Assembly (NCBI GenBank): GCA_020024085.1
Contig: JAHHUG010000056.1
Coordinates: 1 to 8,960, forward strand
DNA length: 8,960 bases
Reading direction: 5' to 3'
Source of the DNA: Christensenellaceae bacterium
GTDB taxonomy: Bacteria > Bacillota > Clostridia > Christensenellales > CAAEEZ01
In this document: in pieces, positions 1-6,524 of the stretch
Layout: every line of letters starts with the position of its first letter
Position numbering within the stretch: position 1 is the stretch's first letter
Made by a program: the position numbers and the translations under genes
The notes under the pieces: generated by a model
What the model saw: only the letters and a program-made list of their open reading frames with translations
Told to the model about the DNA's origin: nothing
Database searches by the model: none

Positions 1-22
1 ATAATTTATAAATATATATTAT

Positions 23-973
23 ATGATTATCAAAATTTTAAGGATATCTTTTTTGTATGTTGGTACTATTATTGGAGCAGGTTTTGCAACAGGTAAGGAG
101 CTTACTGCATTTTTTGATGGTGCAAATATTTTTACATTGATATTTGGTGGTATTGTACTCGGTTTATTTGCAGGATACTATTTGTATTTAGGTAAAACAT
201 TCGATGAAGATTTATCCAATATTGCTTTTGGAAAATATAGTAAATTATTTGATGCTTTAGTTTTTTGTTCAGTTTTTTTTGTTTTTGTATCAATGTTTGA
301 TACATCTGATATTATACTTTTTGATATGTTCCAAATAAAATATGGTGGGTATTTTACCATTTTGCTTACATTAATTTCTGCGTTAGTGGGCATTTCATTT
401 ATAAAAAAGATAAATGGTTTAGTTATCCCAGCTATTGTGATAATGATAATTATTATTTTTGCGAAAAATCCAACTGCAACAATACAAGGTAAAACAACTT
501 TATTTTCTCCTATATTATATGCAGGAATGAACATTATGCTAGCCGGATATATAATAAAACCTGAAGGGAAAGGTTTAAGTAATGGAAATATTGCAACAAT
601 TACAATTATTACAAGTATTATTTTTGCAATCATTATGACAATGCTATTCGAAATTGTTAAGGGTAGTAATGATATAATGCCATTGTTTACAATATCAAAG
701 TTATACAATCTTGAAATAATTGCTGGTTTAATTATTTATTTTGCAATTATTACAACAGCACTTTCAACAGAAGCAGTTTTGATTGATTACTTAACTCCAT
801 ATGTGAAAAATAAATACATTATCGGTCTAGCCCTTTTTTTGGTTGCAATTCCATTTAAAATATATGTAGGATTTGAAGATATTGTAGCATTTATCTATCC
901 AATAGTTAGTATTTTAGGCGTTTTGGTTACAATACTTAGTTTGTTAAGATTATTTATATATTATAATAGATAA
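23..973 (+). CDS. ykvI: YkvI-family multi-pass membrane protein (putative transporter)
   Basis: A 316-residue, very hydrophobic protein with about ten membrane-spanning stretches. The N-terminus carries the family signature GTIIGAGFATGKE (residues 14-26), a glycine-broken first helix like that of LeuT-fold (APC superfamily) carriers, and I recognise the whole as the YkvI family (COG3949). The family is predicted to be transporters of unknown substrate; no function can be assigned from sequence. The ATG at 23 fits the family N-terminus, and an in-frame TAA at 2-4 excludes a much longer protein. No Shine-Dalgarno sequence is visible in the 22 bases before it, so the gene may be leaderless or coupled to something outside the window. 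The stop lies 21 bases before guaB, so co-transcription is likely. Family assignment is confident, role is not. Confidence 0.85.
   Translation: MIIKILRISFLYVGTIIGAGFATGKELTAFFDGANIFTLIFGGIVLGLFAGYYLYLGKTFDEDLSNIAFGKYSKLFDALVFCSVFFVFVSMFDTSDIILFDMFQIKYGGYFTILLTLISALVGISFIKKINGLVIPAIVIMIIIIFAKNPTATIQGKTTLFSPILYAGMNIMLAGYIIKPEGKGLSNGNIATITIITSIIFAIIMTMLFEIVKGSNDIMPLFTISKLYNLEIIAGLIIYFAIITTALSTEAVLIDYLTPYVKNKYIIGLALFLVAIPFKIYVGFEDIVAFIYPIVSILGVLVTILSLLRLFIYYNR
941..967 (+). promoter_or_regulatory. Possible guaB promoter inside the ykvI 3' end
   Basis: TTGTTA (941-946) and a perfect TATAAT (962-967) are separated by 15 bases, shorter than the preferred 17. Transcription would start near 974, just before the guaB ribosome binding site at 980-985, which is sensible geometry. 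The -35 match is poor and the sequence is AT-rich, so this could be chance. If real it would let guaB be expressed independently of ykvI. Confidence 0.25.
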
Positions 974-994
974 AAAGTTAAGGAGAAACATATA

Positions 995-2449
995 ATGGCT
1001 AAACAAATAAGAGAAGGCATTACCTTTGATGATGTACTTTTGGTACCAGCTAAATCAAATGTAATTCCAAAAGATGTTAGTTTGAAGGTTGAATTAACTA
1101 AGGGTATTAATCTTAATATTCCAGTACTTAGTGCAGCAATGGATACAGTTACAGAGTCACAACTTGCTATTGCTATTGCTCGTGAAGGTGGTATCGGTAT
1201 GATACACAAAAACCTTTCAATCGAGGAGCAAGCTGCTCAAGTAGATAAGGTAAAAAGAAGTGAGCATGGTGTTATTACAGACCCATTCTTCTTGTCACCA
1301 CATCATAAACTTACAGATGCACTTGAATTAATGAAGAAATATCGCATCAGTGGTGTTCCTGTTACAGAAAAAGGTAGATTAGTAGGTATTCTTACAAACC
1401 GTGATTTAAGATTTGAAGATAATTTCGATAAGGAAATCTGGGAAGTAATGACATCTAAAAACCTTGTTACTGCTAAAGAAGGTACTACACTTGCTGAAGC
1501 TCAAAAGATTTTGGGTGAGCATAGAATTGAAAAACTTCCTATCGTTGATGATAACTATATGCTTAAAGGACTTATCACCATCAAAGATATCGAGAAAAAC
1601 TTAAAGTTCCCAAACTCTGCAAAAGATGCAAACGGCAGACTACTTGCTGGTGCAGCAGTTGGTATTGCTCGTAATACAATGGATAGAGTTGCAGCTTTAG
1701 TTGAGGCTAAAGTTGATATGATTGCTATTGATACAGCTCATGGTCACTCTCAAAATGTATTGAAAGAAGTTGAAATGATTAAAAATAAATATCCAAACCT
1801 ACCTATTATCGCTGGTAATGTTGCAACAGCATCAGCTACTACCGACTTAATTAAAGCAGGTGCAGATGTTGTTAAAGTAGGTATTGGACCAGGTTCAATT
1901 TGTACCACTCGTGTCATTGCTGGTATCGGTGTTCCTCAAATCACAGCTATTATGGATTGTGCAGAGGCAGCTGATAAGCTAGGCAAAAGAGTTATTGCTG
2001 ATGGTGGTATCAAATATTCTGGAGATGTTACAAAGGCTATTGCAGCAGGTGGTTCAGCAGTTATGCTAGGTAGCTTACTTGCAGGTACAACCGAAACTCC
2101 AGGTGAAACCGAGATTTACCAAGGAAGAAATTACAAGGTTTATCGTGGTATGGGTAGCCTTGCTGCTATGAATGCTGGTTCAAATGATAGATACTTCCAA
2201 GAAGATGCTAAAAAGTTTGTTCCAGAAGGTGTTGAAGGTCGTGTTCCATTTAGAGGCCCAGTTAGTGAAGTTATCTTCCAACTTATGGGTGGTTTAAGGT
2301 CAGGTATGGGATACTGTGGAACTCCTACAATTGATGATTTAAGAGAGAAAGGCGAGTTTATTAAAATTACAAACGCATCATTAATTGAGAGCCACCCTCA
2401 CGATATCAACATTACAAAAGAAGCTCCTAATTACAGCCCAAAGAACTAA
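995..2449 (+). CDS. guaB: Inosine-5'-monophosphate dehydrogenase
   Basis: IMP dehydrogenase oxidises IMP to XMP with NAD+, the committed step of guanine nucleotide synthesis in the cytoplasm. The 484 residues are full length. Visible features are the N-terminal barrel start (FDDVLLVPAKS, 11-21), two CBS domains inserted at about 90-205 (Bateman module, usual site of purine-nucleotide regulation), the catalytic loop GIGPGSICTTR with Cys303, the IMP-phosphate region ADGGIKYSGD (335-344), the flap YRGMGSLAAM (383-392), the Arg399-Tyr400 dyad in DRYFQ, and the C-terminal ESHPHD..ITKEAPNY segment that helps form the monovalent-cation site. ATG 995 is preceded by AAGGAG (980-985) at 9 bases. It follows ykvI by 21 bases and ends before a strong terminator, so ykvI-guaB is the probable transcription unit. 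Nothing is missing or odd. Confidence 0.98.
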   Translation: MAKQIREGITFDDVLLVPAKSNVIPKDVSLKVELTKGINLNIPVLSAAMDTVTESQLAIAIAREGGIGMIHKNLSIEEQAAQVDKVKRSEHGVITDPFFLSPHHKLTDALELMKKYRISGVPVTEKGRLVGILTNRDLRFEDNFDKEIWEVMTSKNLVTAKEGTTLAEAQKILGEHRIEKLPIVDDNYMLKGLITIKDIEKNLKFPNSAKDANGRLLAGAAVGIARNTMDRVAALVEAKVDMIAIDTAHGHSQNVLKEVEMIKNKYPNLPIIAGNVATASATTDLIKAGADVVKVGIGPGSICTTRVIAGIGVPQITAIMDCAEAADKLGKRVIADGGIKYSGDVTKAIAAGGSAVMLGSLLAGTTETPGETEIYQGRNYKVYRGMGSLAAMNAGSNDRYFQEDAKKFVPEGVEGRVPFRGPVSEVIFQLMGGLRSGMGYCGTPTIDDLREKGEFIKITNASLIESHPHDINITKEAPNYSPKN

Positions 2450-2478
2450 TAAGTATTTAGATAATATATGTATAATAT

Positions 2479-2510
2479 GTAGGATAGACTTGTGCTATCC
2501 TACTTTTTTT
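2479..2510 (+). terminator. Intrinsic terminator after guaB
   Basis: A perfect 9-bp stem, GTAGGATAG (2479-2487) with CTATCCTAC (2495-2503), closes a 7-base loop and runs directly into seven Ts (2504-2510). It starts 30 bases past the guaB stop and separates the ykvI-guaB unit from hflX. Confidence 0.92.
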
Positions 2511-2556
2511 ATATATTTATTGAGCGAAATAAATAAAGGGCTGGTTAATTGTATAG

Positions 2557-2586
2557 TTGTCAATGAATAACTTTATATGATATAAT
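2557..2586 (+). promoter_or_regulatory. Sigma-A-type promoter of hflX
   Basis: TTGTCA (2557-2562, five of six) is followed after 18 bases by a perfect TATAAT (2581-2586), with TG one base upstream of it (2578-2579), an extended -10. Transcription would begin near 2593, giving a leader of about 23 bases to the TTG at 2616. It lies between the guaB terminator and hflX, exactly where a promoter is needed. Confidence 0.75.
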
Positions 2587-2615
2587 GTGATTATTAATGA
2601 TAATTGAGGTACAAT

Positions 2616-4184
2616 TTGATAGACGGTAACATTACAGGTGTTAAAAAATCAATATTAGACGAACTAGAAAGTTTGAAGCAAGGCTACAATAAAATGGAAT
2701 ATGTCGATAGCATAGTTCTTGAAATAATTGCAAAATATACAACAATACTAAATCGAGAAATCTCTGTGTTTATTTCTCGTAGTGGACTACTTTTGAATGT
2801 GTGTATAGGTGATTATCAATCTGTTCCATTAAAGGAACCTAATGGCAAAAGAGCAGGTAAACTTTGTGGTGTAAGGTGTATTCATACTCACCCTAGTGGT
2901 AACGAAAAATTGTCTAGTATGGATATATCTTGTATGCAAAGAATGAGGCTAGATTCTATCAGTGCAGTAGGTGTAATTGATGGTAAACCTAACAAAATGC
3001 AGACTGCTTATATTGATGGTAATGACTATTATACTATTACAAACGATTGCAATAATATTCCTCACGAAAAACTTGTAAATAATATAATTTTAGCAGAAAA
3101 GACTGTTAAGGTAGATAATTCGACAGATAAAGTAGCCAAATCAGTAATTATAGGCAATTTTACAAATTCTATTTATATCAATGAAGAACTAGATGAGCTT
3201 GCAAGTCTATGTAAAACAGCAGGCTTAAAAGTTGTTGGCAGTATTACTCAATATATTGATAAACCAAACAAGGCAACCTATATGGGAAGTGGTAAGGTTG
3301 CTGAACTAGGTAGGCTATGCCAAGTGACAAATTGCGATATGGTTATTGTTAATAATGAACTAACAGGTAGTCAAATTAATAACCTTGAAAATATGCTAGG
3401 TGTTGACATTATGGATAGGTCAATGCTTATACTAGAGATATTTTCTATGCACGCAACCACTAATGAGGGCAAACTTCAAGTTGAACTGGCAAGACTAAAA
3501 TATACCCTACCAAAGCTACTAGGACAAGGTCAATCAATGAGTAGGATTGGTGGTGGAGGCAGAACTAAAGGCAGTGGAGAAACCAAATTAGAGACCGATA
3601 GAAGATATATTCGAGATGAGATAAATGACTTGCAAAAGAGAATTAAAAAGCTAGAACAAGATAGGCAAAATCGCAGAAAAAAGAGAATAAATAGTGGTAT
3701 TAAGTCGGTAGCTATTGTTGGATATACTAATGCTGGCAAATCAACACTTATGAATAGAATTACAAAGGCAGGAGTGCTTGAGGAAAACAAACTTTTTGCT
3801 ACACTTGACCCAGTTACTAGGAAGATATTTGTTGATATTGGCAAGGAGTATTTGCTTACCGATACAGTAGGCTTTATTGATAATCTACCACACGAATTTA
3901 TCGAGGCATTCAAGTCAACTCTTGAGGAGGCTAGAGATTGTGACTTGATACTGCATATTGTTGATGGTTCAAGTACTGATATGATACGACAAATTGGAGT
4001 AGTTAATAAGGTTTTAACCGAACTTAATAGCTTTGATAAACCAACTATTATTGTGTATAATAAATGCGATAAAATTGATAATTTTACACCACCATTTGGC
4101 AATGACTATGTTTTAGTTAGTGCGAAAACAGGTGAGGGTATTGATGATTTGAGAAATAAAATTGCACAAATTTTGTTTGAGTAA
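2616..4184 (+). CDS. hflX: GTPase HflX with N-terminal JAMM-like extension
   Basis: HflX is a GTPase that binds the 50S subunit and splits stalled ribosomes, notably under heat stress. From TTG 2616 it has 522 residues, about 100 more than short HflX proteins. Residues 1 to about 150 form an extension with HTHPSG..LS..D (His90, His92, Ser100, Asp103), an exact HxH-x7-S-x2-D JAMM motif, with Glu48 suitably upstream. Then come the HflX N-domain, the glycine-rich RIGGGGRTKGSGETK segment (about 310-324), a charged helical linker (about 334-358) and the G domain: G1 GYTNAGKS (369-376), G3 DTVGF (416-420), G4 NKCD (482-485), G5 SAK (502-504). I prefer TTG 2616 because GAGG (2606-2609) lies 6 bases before it; the in-frame TTG at 2604 has no ribosome binding site and would sit only about 11 bases from the predicted transcript start. 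Monocistronic by context. Confidence 0.95.
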   Translation: MIDGNITGVKKSILDELESLKQGYNKMEYVDSIVLEIIAKYTTILNREISVFISRSGLLLNVCIGDYQSVPLKEPNGKRAGKLCGVRCIHTHPSGNEKLSSMDISCMQRMRLDSISAVGVIDGKPNKMQTAYIDGNDYYTITNDCNNIPHEKLVNNIILAEKTVKVDNSTDKVAKSVIIGNFTNSIYINEELDELASLCKTAGLKVVGSITQYIDKPNKATYMGSGKVAELGRLCQVTNCDMVIVNNELTGSQINNLENMLGVDIMDRSMLILEIFSMHATTNEGKLQVELARLKYTLPKLLGQGQSMSRIGGGGRTKGSGETKLETDRRYIRDEINDLQKRIKKLEQDRQNRRKKRINSGIKSVAIVGYTNAGKSTLMNRITKAGVLEENKLFATLDPVTRKIFVDIGKEYLLTDTVGFIDNLPHEFIEAFKSTLEEARDCDLILHIVDGSSTDMIRQIGVVNKVLTELNSFDKPTIIVYNKCDKIDNFTPPFGNDYVLVSAKTGEGIDDLRNKIAQILFE

Positions 4185-4329
4185 AACAGGATATTTATTA
4201 TCAAACATACATTATTAATGCTTAAATCAATAATTTACGGGCAGAAATTAAAAAAATTTATAATATAAAGTAAAAAGTTTAATAGAATTGACTTTATTTA
4301 TTAACAATATTTTTAATAATAATTAATAT

Positions 4330-4363
4330 AAAAAGAAGGCTATCCGTTTAGGACAGCCTTCTT
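4330..4363 (-). terminator. Intrinsic terminator of the NSS transporter gene
   Basis: A 13-bp stem (4351-4363 with 4333-4345) closes a 5-base loop. Read as - strand RNA, the one non-Watson-Crick position is a G-U wobble and the stem ends in a five-U tract (4330-4334); read on the + strand the same position is an A-C mismatch and the following T-tract is interrupted. It therefore primarily ends the - strand transporter transcript, 42 bases past its stop, but may also act weakly on hflX transcripts, for which no other terminator is visible. The rest of 4185-4329 is AT-rich with no gene that I can see. Confidence 0.85.
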
Positions 4364-4404
4364 CTTTATTTATAGATGCAAATTAATCAGCACCTTTGGT
4401 AGCA

Positions 4405-5952
4405 TTAGTTGTTGCTTTCTTCTTCTGTGTATTCTTCTACTGCTGCTTCAGAAGCTAATTTTTTATTTTGTTTCCATGTTTGGAATTTTGTGTTTTCTAG
4501 CAATAAGTTCCATACAAATGCAATTACCATTAGTACAGCAGCACCGCCTACAACCCAGCCATAGCTTGCACCAAATGCCTCTGGCTTAAAGTTGTCAACT
4601 AATCCCATAACCCATACAACCATAAGCAATACTGGGGTTACTGACATAGTAAGTGCCATCCATAATTTTTGACCTTTGAATGAACTTCCCATTTCTGCTA
4701 ATTCTTTATAAACATTTTTAGGCTTAATTACATAGCCAACAGTTAAACAACCAGCAAATGCGATAATAGGCATTAAGATTTGGTTTGTAACCATATCAAA
4801 GTAATCTAACAAACTAAAACCGAAGATAGAGTATTCTCTCCAACCCATACCGATACAAACGAATAAGCCGATTAGTCCAATGATACCACCGAAAACGCAA
4901 GTAGCCTTAGTTCTTGACCAGTTATATTTTTCCAAAGTGTATTGGCTTACAACTTCAACCAAGCTGATTAATGAAGTAAGAGCAGCGAAGATAACGAATG
5001 TAAAGAACATAAATCCAACAATGTTACCAGCACCACTACCCATATTAGAGAATACTTTAGCCATAGCATCAAATAAAAGACCAGGACCAGCAGCATTTTT
5101 GATAGTTTCTAATGATGCACCAGTAGCAAACATTCCAGGGAAGATAGCAAAACCAGCAAGTAAAGCAACTAAAGTATCTAAGGCACAAACGGTAAGAGCA
5201 GATTTGCCAAGGTTGGTATCTTTACCAGTGTAAGAACCATAACTAACCATTACACCCATACCCAAGCTTAAGCTATAAAATGATTGGCCCATAGCAGCAA
5301 GAACGCCGTCCCAACCAAGTTTAGCAAAGTCAAATTGACCCATGTAGAACTTTAAGCCATCAACAACGGTATGACCTTCGCCTTTACCAGGAAGGCACAT
5401 AACATAAACGATAACTACTAATAATAGTAAGAATAGAGCAGGCATCATAAATTTACTTGCTTTTTCAATACCTTTTTGAATACCACCACAAACGATAAGT
5501 AGTGTAGCGAATAAGAATAAGATAAAGAAGACAATAGCAATAGGGCTAGAAATAAAACTGCCAAAGAAGCCTTCTGGATTCTTGATAAGAACTGGATTAA
5601 TGATGTATTCTACTGCATAACCAGAAGCCCAACCACCGATAACAGCGTAGTAAGTACTAATTACAAAAGGAACGATAACGCCTAGTAGACCTAACCATTT
5701 TAACCATTTATTTGCTTTGCCGTAAGATTCAACGATGTTAGATTTAGCACGTCTACCGATGTACATTTCTGCAACCATAACAACTGAGCCTAGTAATAAT
5801 ACTGACAATAAGTAAACAAGTACGAATGCACCACCACCGTATCTACCTACTAGATAAGGGAATCTCCAGATGTTACCTAGTCCGATTGCGGACCCAGCAG
5901 CTGCTAAGATAAATCCCAATTTGCTACCAAAAGTGCTTTTTGCCTTTTCCAT
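4405..5952 (-). CDS. Sodium-dependent NSS/SNF-family (LeuT-like) transporter, probably for amino acids
   Basis: A 515-residue integral membrane protein of the neurotransmitter:sodium symporter family, close in length to LeuT. Helix 1 has GSAIGLGNIWRFP (20-32); Gly20, Ala22, Ile23, Asn27 and Arg30 fall at the same positions as the LeuT sodium ligands and extracellular gate Arg. Unwound helix 6 reads FYSLSLGMG (225-233), and helix 8 has ALTS (324-327), equivalent to the LeuT Na2-site Thr/Ser. A soluble acidic tail (about 500-515) follows the last helix. Bacterial members import amino acids with Na+; the exact substrate is not readable. Met232 in place of the LeuT Phe259 resembles transporters with roomy pockets for hydrophobic amino acids (inference). 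The start is set by AAGGAG (5961-5966) 8 bases before the ATG. A long leader containing a small ORF and a terminator hairpin precedes it, suggesting attenuation control. Confidence 0.94.
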   Translation of the reverse strand: MEKAKSTFGSKLGFILAAAGSAIGLGNIWRFPYLVGRYGGGAFVLVYLLSVLLLGSVVMVAEMYIGRRAKSNIVESYGKANKWLKWLGLLGVIVPFVISTYYAVIGGWASGYAVEYIINPVLIKNPEGFFGSFISSPIAIVFFILFLFATLLIVCGGIQKGIEKASKFMMPALFLLLLVVIVYVMCLPGKGEGHTVVDGLKFYMGQFDFAKLGWDGVLAAMGQSFYSLSLGMGVMVSYGSYTGKDTNLGKSALTVCALDTLVALLAGFAIFPGMFATGASLETIKNAAGPGLLFDAMAKVFSNMGSGAGNIVGFMFFTFVIFAALTSLISLVEVVSQYTLEKYNWSRTKATCVFGGIIGLIGLFVCIGMGWREYSIFGFSLLDYFDMVTNQILMPIIAFAGCLTVGYVIKPKNVYKELAEMGSSFKGQKLWMALTMSVTPVLLMVVWVMGLVDNFKPEAFGASYGWVVGGAAVLMVIAFVWNLLLENTKFQTWKQNKKLASEAAVEEYTEEESNN

Positions 5953-5990
5953 TTCAATTTCTCCTTTAAATTTTTAACAATATTTTGAAT

Positions 5991-6021
5991 AAAAAAAAGT
6001 TCACACAATGTTGTGTGAACT
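5991..6021 (-). terminator. Leader terminator (attenuator hairpin) upstream of the NSS transporter
   Basis: Perfect inverted repeat AGTTCACACA (6021 to 6012) and TGTGTGAACT (6007 to 5998) with a 4-base loop, followed on the - strand by a run of Us (complement of the As at 5991-5998). It lies 38 bases upstream of the transporter ATG and downstream of the transporter's likely promoter. The upstream gene glyS already has its own terminator about 430 bases earlier, so this hairpin is best read as a conditional terminator within the transporter leader. Confidence 0.85.
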
Positions 6022-6060
6022 AAAATACATAATAATAAACTTTACAAAAAAATCAATTAA

Positions 6061-6150
6061 TTATTTTCTCATACCAAAATTCACACTAAATATTTTATTC
6101 GTGCTTCTTATAAGGACTATGAGAATTATCACTGCTAATAATGTGAACAT
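6061..6150 (-). CDS. Putative leader peptide rich in Leu/Ile/Val (29 aa), or small membrane protein
   Basis: Starting at ATG 6150 the ORF encodes 29 residues: MFTLLAVIILIVLI, then RSTNK, then IFSVNFGMRK. Ten of the eleven residues 4-14 are Leu, Ile or Val, and the stretch uses codons such as CTC and GTC that look uncommon in the neighbouring genes. AAAGGA (6168-6163) lies 12 bases before the ATG, a somewhat long spacing. It sits about 24 bases after the predicted transcript start and ends 60 bases before the transporter's leader terminator. The composition resembles leader peptides of branched-chain amino acid operons. The alternative is a single-span small membrane protein that partners the transporter, as some NSS transporters have small subunits, although those are usually encoded downstream. 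It has no recognisable family. Whether it is translated is unknown. Confidence 0.5.
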   Translation of the reverse strand: MFTLLAVIILIVLIRSTNKIFSVNFGMRK

Positions 6151-6180
6151 AATTAATAAAATTCCTTTATTTTTTTTTCT

Positions 6181-6209
6181 ATTATTGCACACTATACATT
6201 TATTGTCAA
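6181..6209 (-). promoter_or_regulatory. Sigma-A-type promoter of the NSS transporter leader
   Basis: On the - strand a perfect TTGACA (6209 to 6204) is followed, after exactly 17 bases, by AATAAT (6186 to 6181, five of six). Transcription would start near 6174, giving a leader of about 220 bases to the transporter ATG that contains the small ORF and the terminator hairpin. Confidence 0.8.
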
Positions 6210-6433
6210 CGAAAAATAGTAGTAATTAAAGAAAATTTTCACTGTTTCTTAAAAAAATTTTTCTTTTTAATTTTCCCTTACTATATAATATATATGATGT
6301 TAAAAAGATATCAAAATATAATCTTTTTAGTGGTAAAGTTGTATATTTACCTATAAAAAGTGCTAATAATGCTTGTACAATCGTTGCTAATCATAAACTT
6401 TGATAGTTTGATAGTAGTTGAGTATTATTCAAC
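6210..6433. other. AT-rich gene-free stretch between the transporter promoter and the glyS terminator
   Basis: I see no convincing gene on either strand. Small structures are present: AAAAAGAT/ATCTTTTT arms (6302-6309, 6321-6328), a GGTAAA/TTTACC inverted repeat with an 8-base spacer (6332-6351), a tandem TTTGATAG duplication near 6400-6415, and GTTGA/TCAAC arms just before 6434. A TATAAT lies at 6284-6289 on the + strand without a good -35. None can be assigned a role. Confidence 0.5.
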
Positions 6434-6468
6434 AAAAAAATAAAAAGGACTGCAAAATGCAATCCTTT
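6434..6468 (-). terminator. Intrinsic terminator of glyS
   Basis: Arms 6458-6468 and 6444-6454 form an 11-bp stem with a 3-base loop. Read as - strand RNA the only imperfect position is a G-U wobble, whereas on the + strand it is a C-A mismatch. The - strand continues into a nearly unbroken U-tract (complement of 6434-6446). It lies 57 bases past the glyS stop codon. Confidence 0.88.
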
Positions 6469-6524
6469 AATAAGTAAGTATTTGTTTGTATAAACAATAT
6501 TTATACTAGATTTGTTACTAACAA

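Larger units (their letters stand above)
5991..6174 (-). promoter_or_regulatory. Candidate translation-coupled attenuator controlling the NSS transporter
   Basis: Four mutually complementary segments lie in order in the leader RNA. Segment 1 (6148 to 6139, GUUCACAUUA) is at the start of the small ORF, segment 2 (6088 to 6079, UAGUGUGAAU) near its end, and segments 3 (6021 to 6012) and 4 (6007 to 5998) are the terminator arms. Segments 1:2 can form 10 pairs (two G-U), 2:3 can form 9 pairs (one G-U) and would break the terminator, and 3:4 forms 10 perfect pairs plus the U-tract. A ribosome stalled in the Leu/Ile/Val run would cover segment 1 and free segment 2 to act as antiterminator; without a stall, 1:2 and 3:4 would form and stop transcription. 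The pairings are seen directly; the mechanism is inferred by analogy with amino acid biosynthetic attenuators. Confidence 0.55.

Noticed and set aside
178..708. A 176-codon - strand frame within ykvI
   Set aside because: Antisense shadow of a recognisable family protein; no ribosome binding site or recognisable product.
2385..2570. A 61-codon + strand frame over the guaB end and terminator
   Set aside because: It runs through the guaB terminator and into the hflX promoter and lacks a ribosome binding site.
3530..4102. A 190-codon - strand frame within hflX
   Set aside because: Antisense to the conserved GTPase domain; it exists because of base composition, with no independent gene signals.
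4880..5233. A 117-codon + strand frame within the NSS transporter gene
   Set aside because: Antisense shadow of a clear coding region; no recognisable product.
6008..6229. A 73-codon + strand frame opposite the transporter leader
   Set aside because: It has no ribosome binding site, low-complexity AT-rich composition, and overlaps the well-supported - strand promoter, small ORF and terminator.
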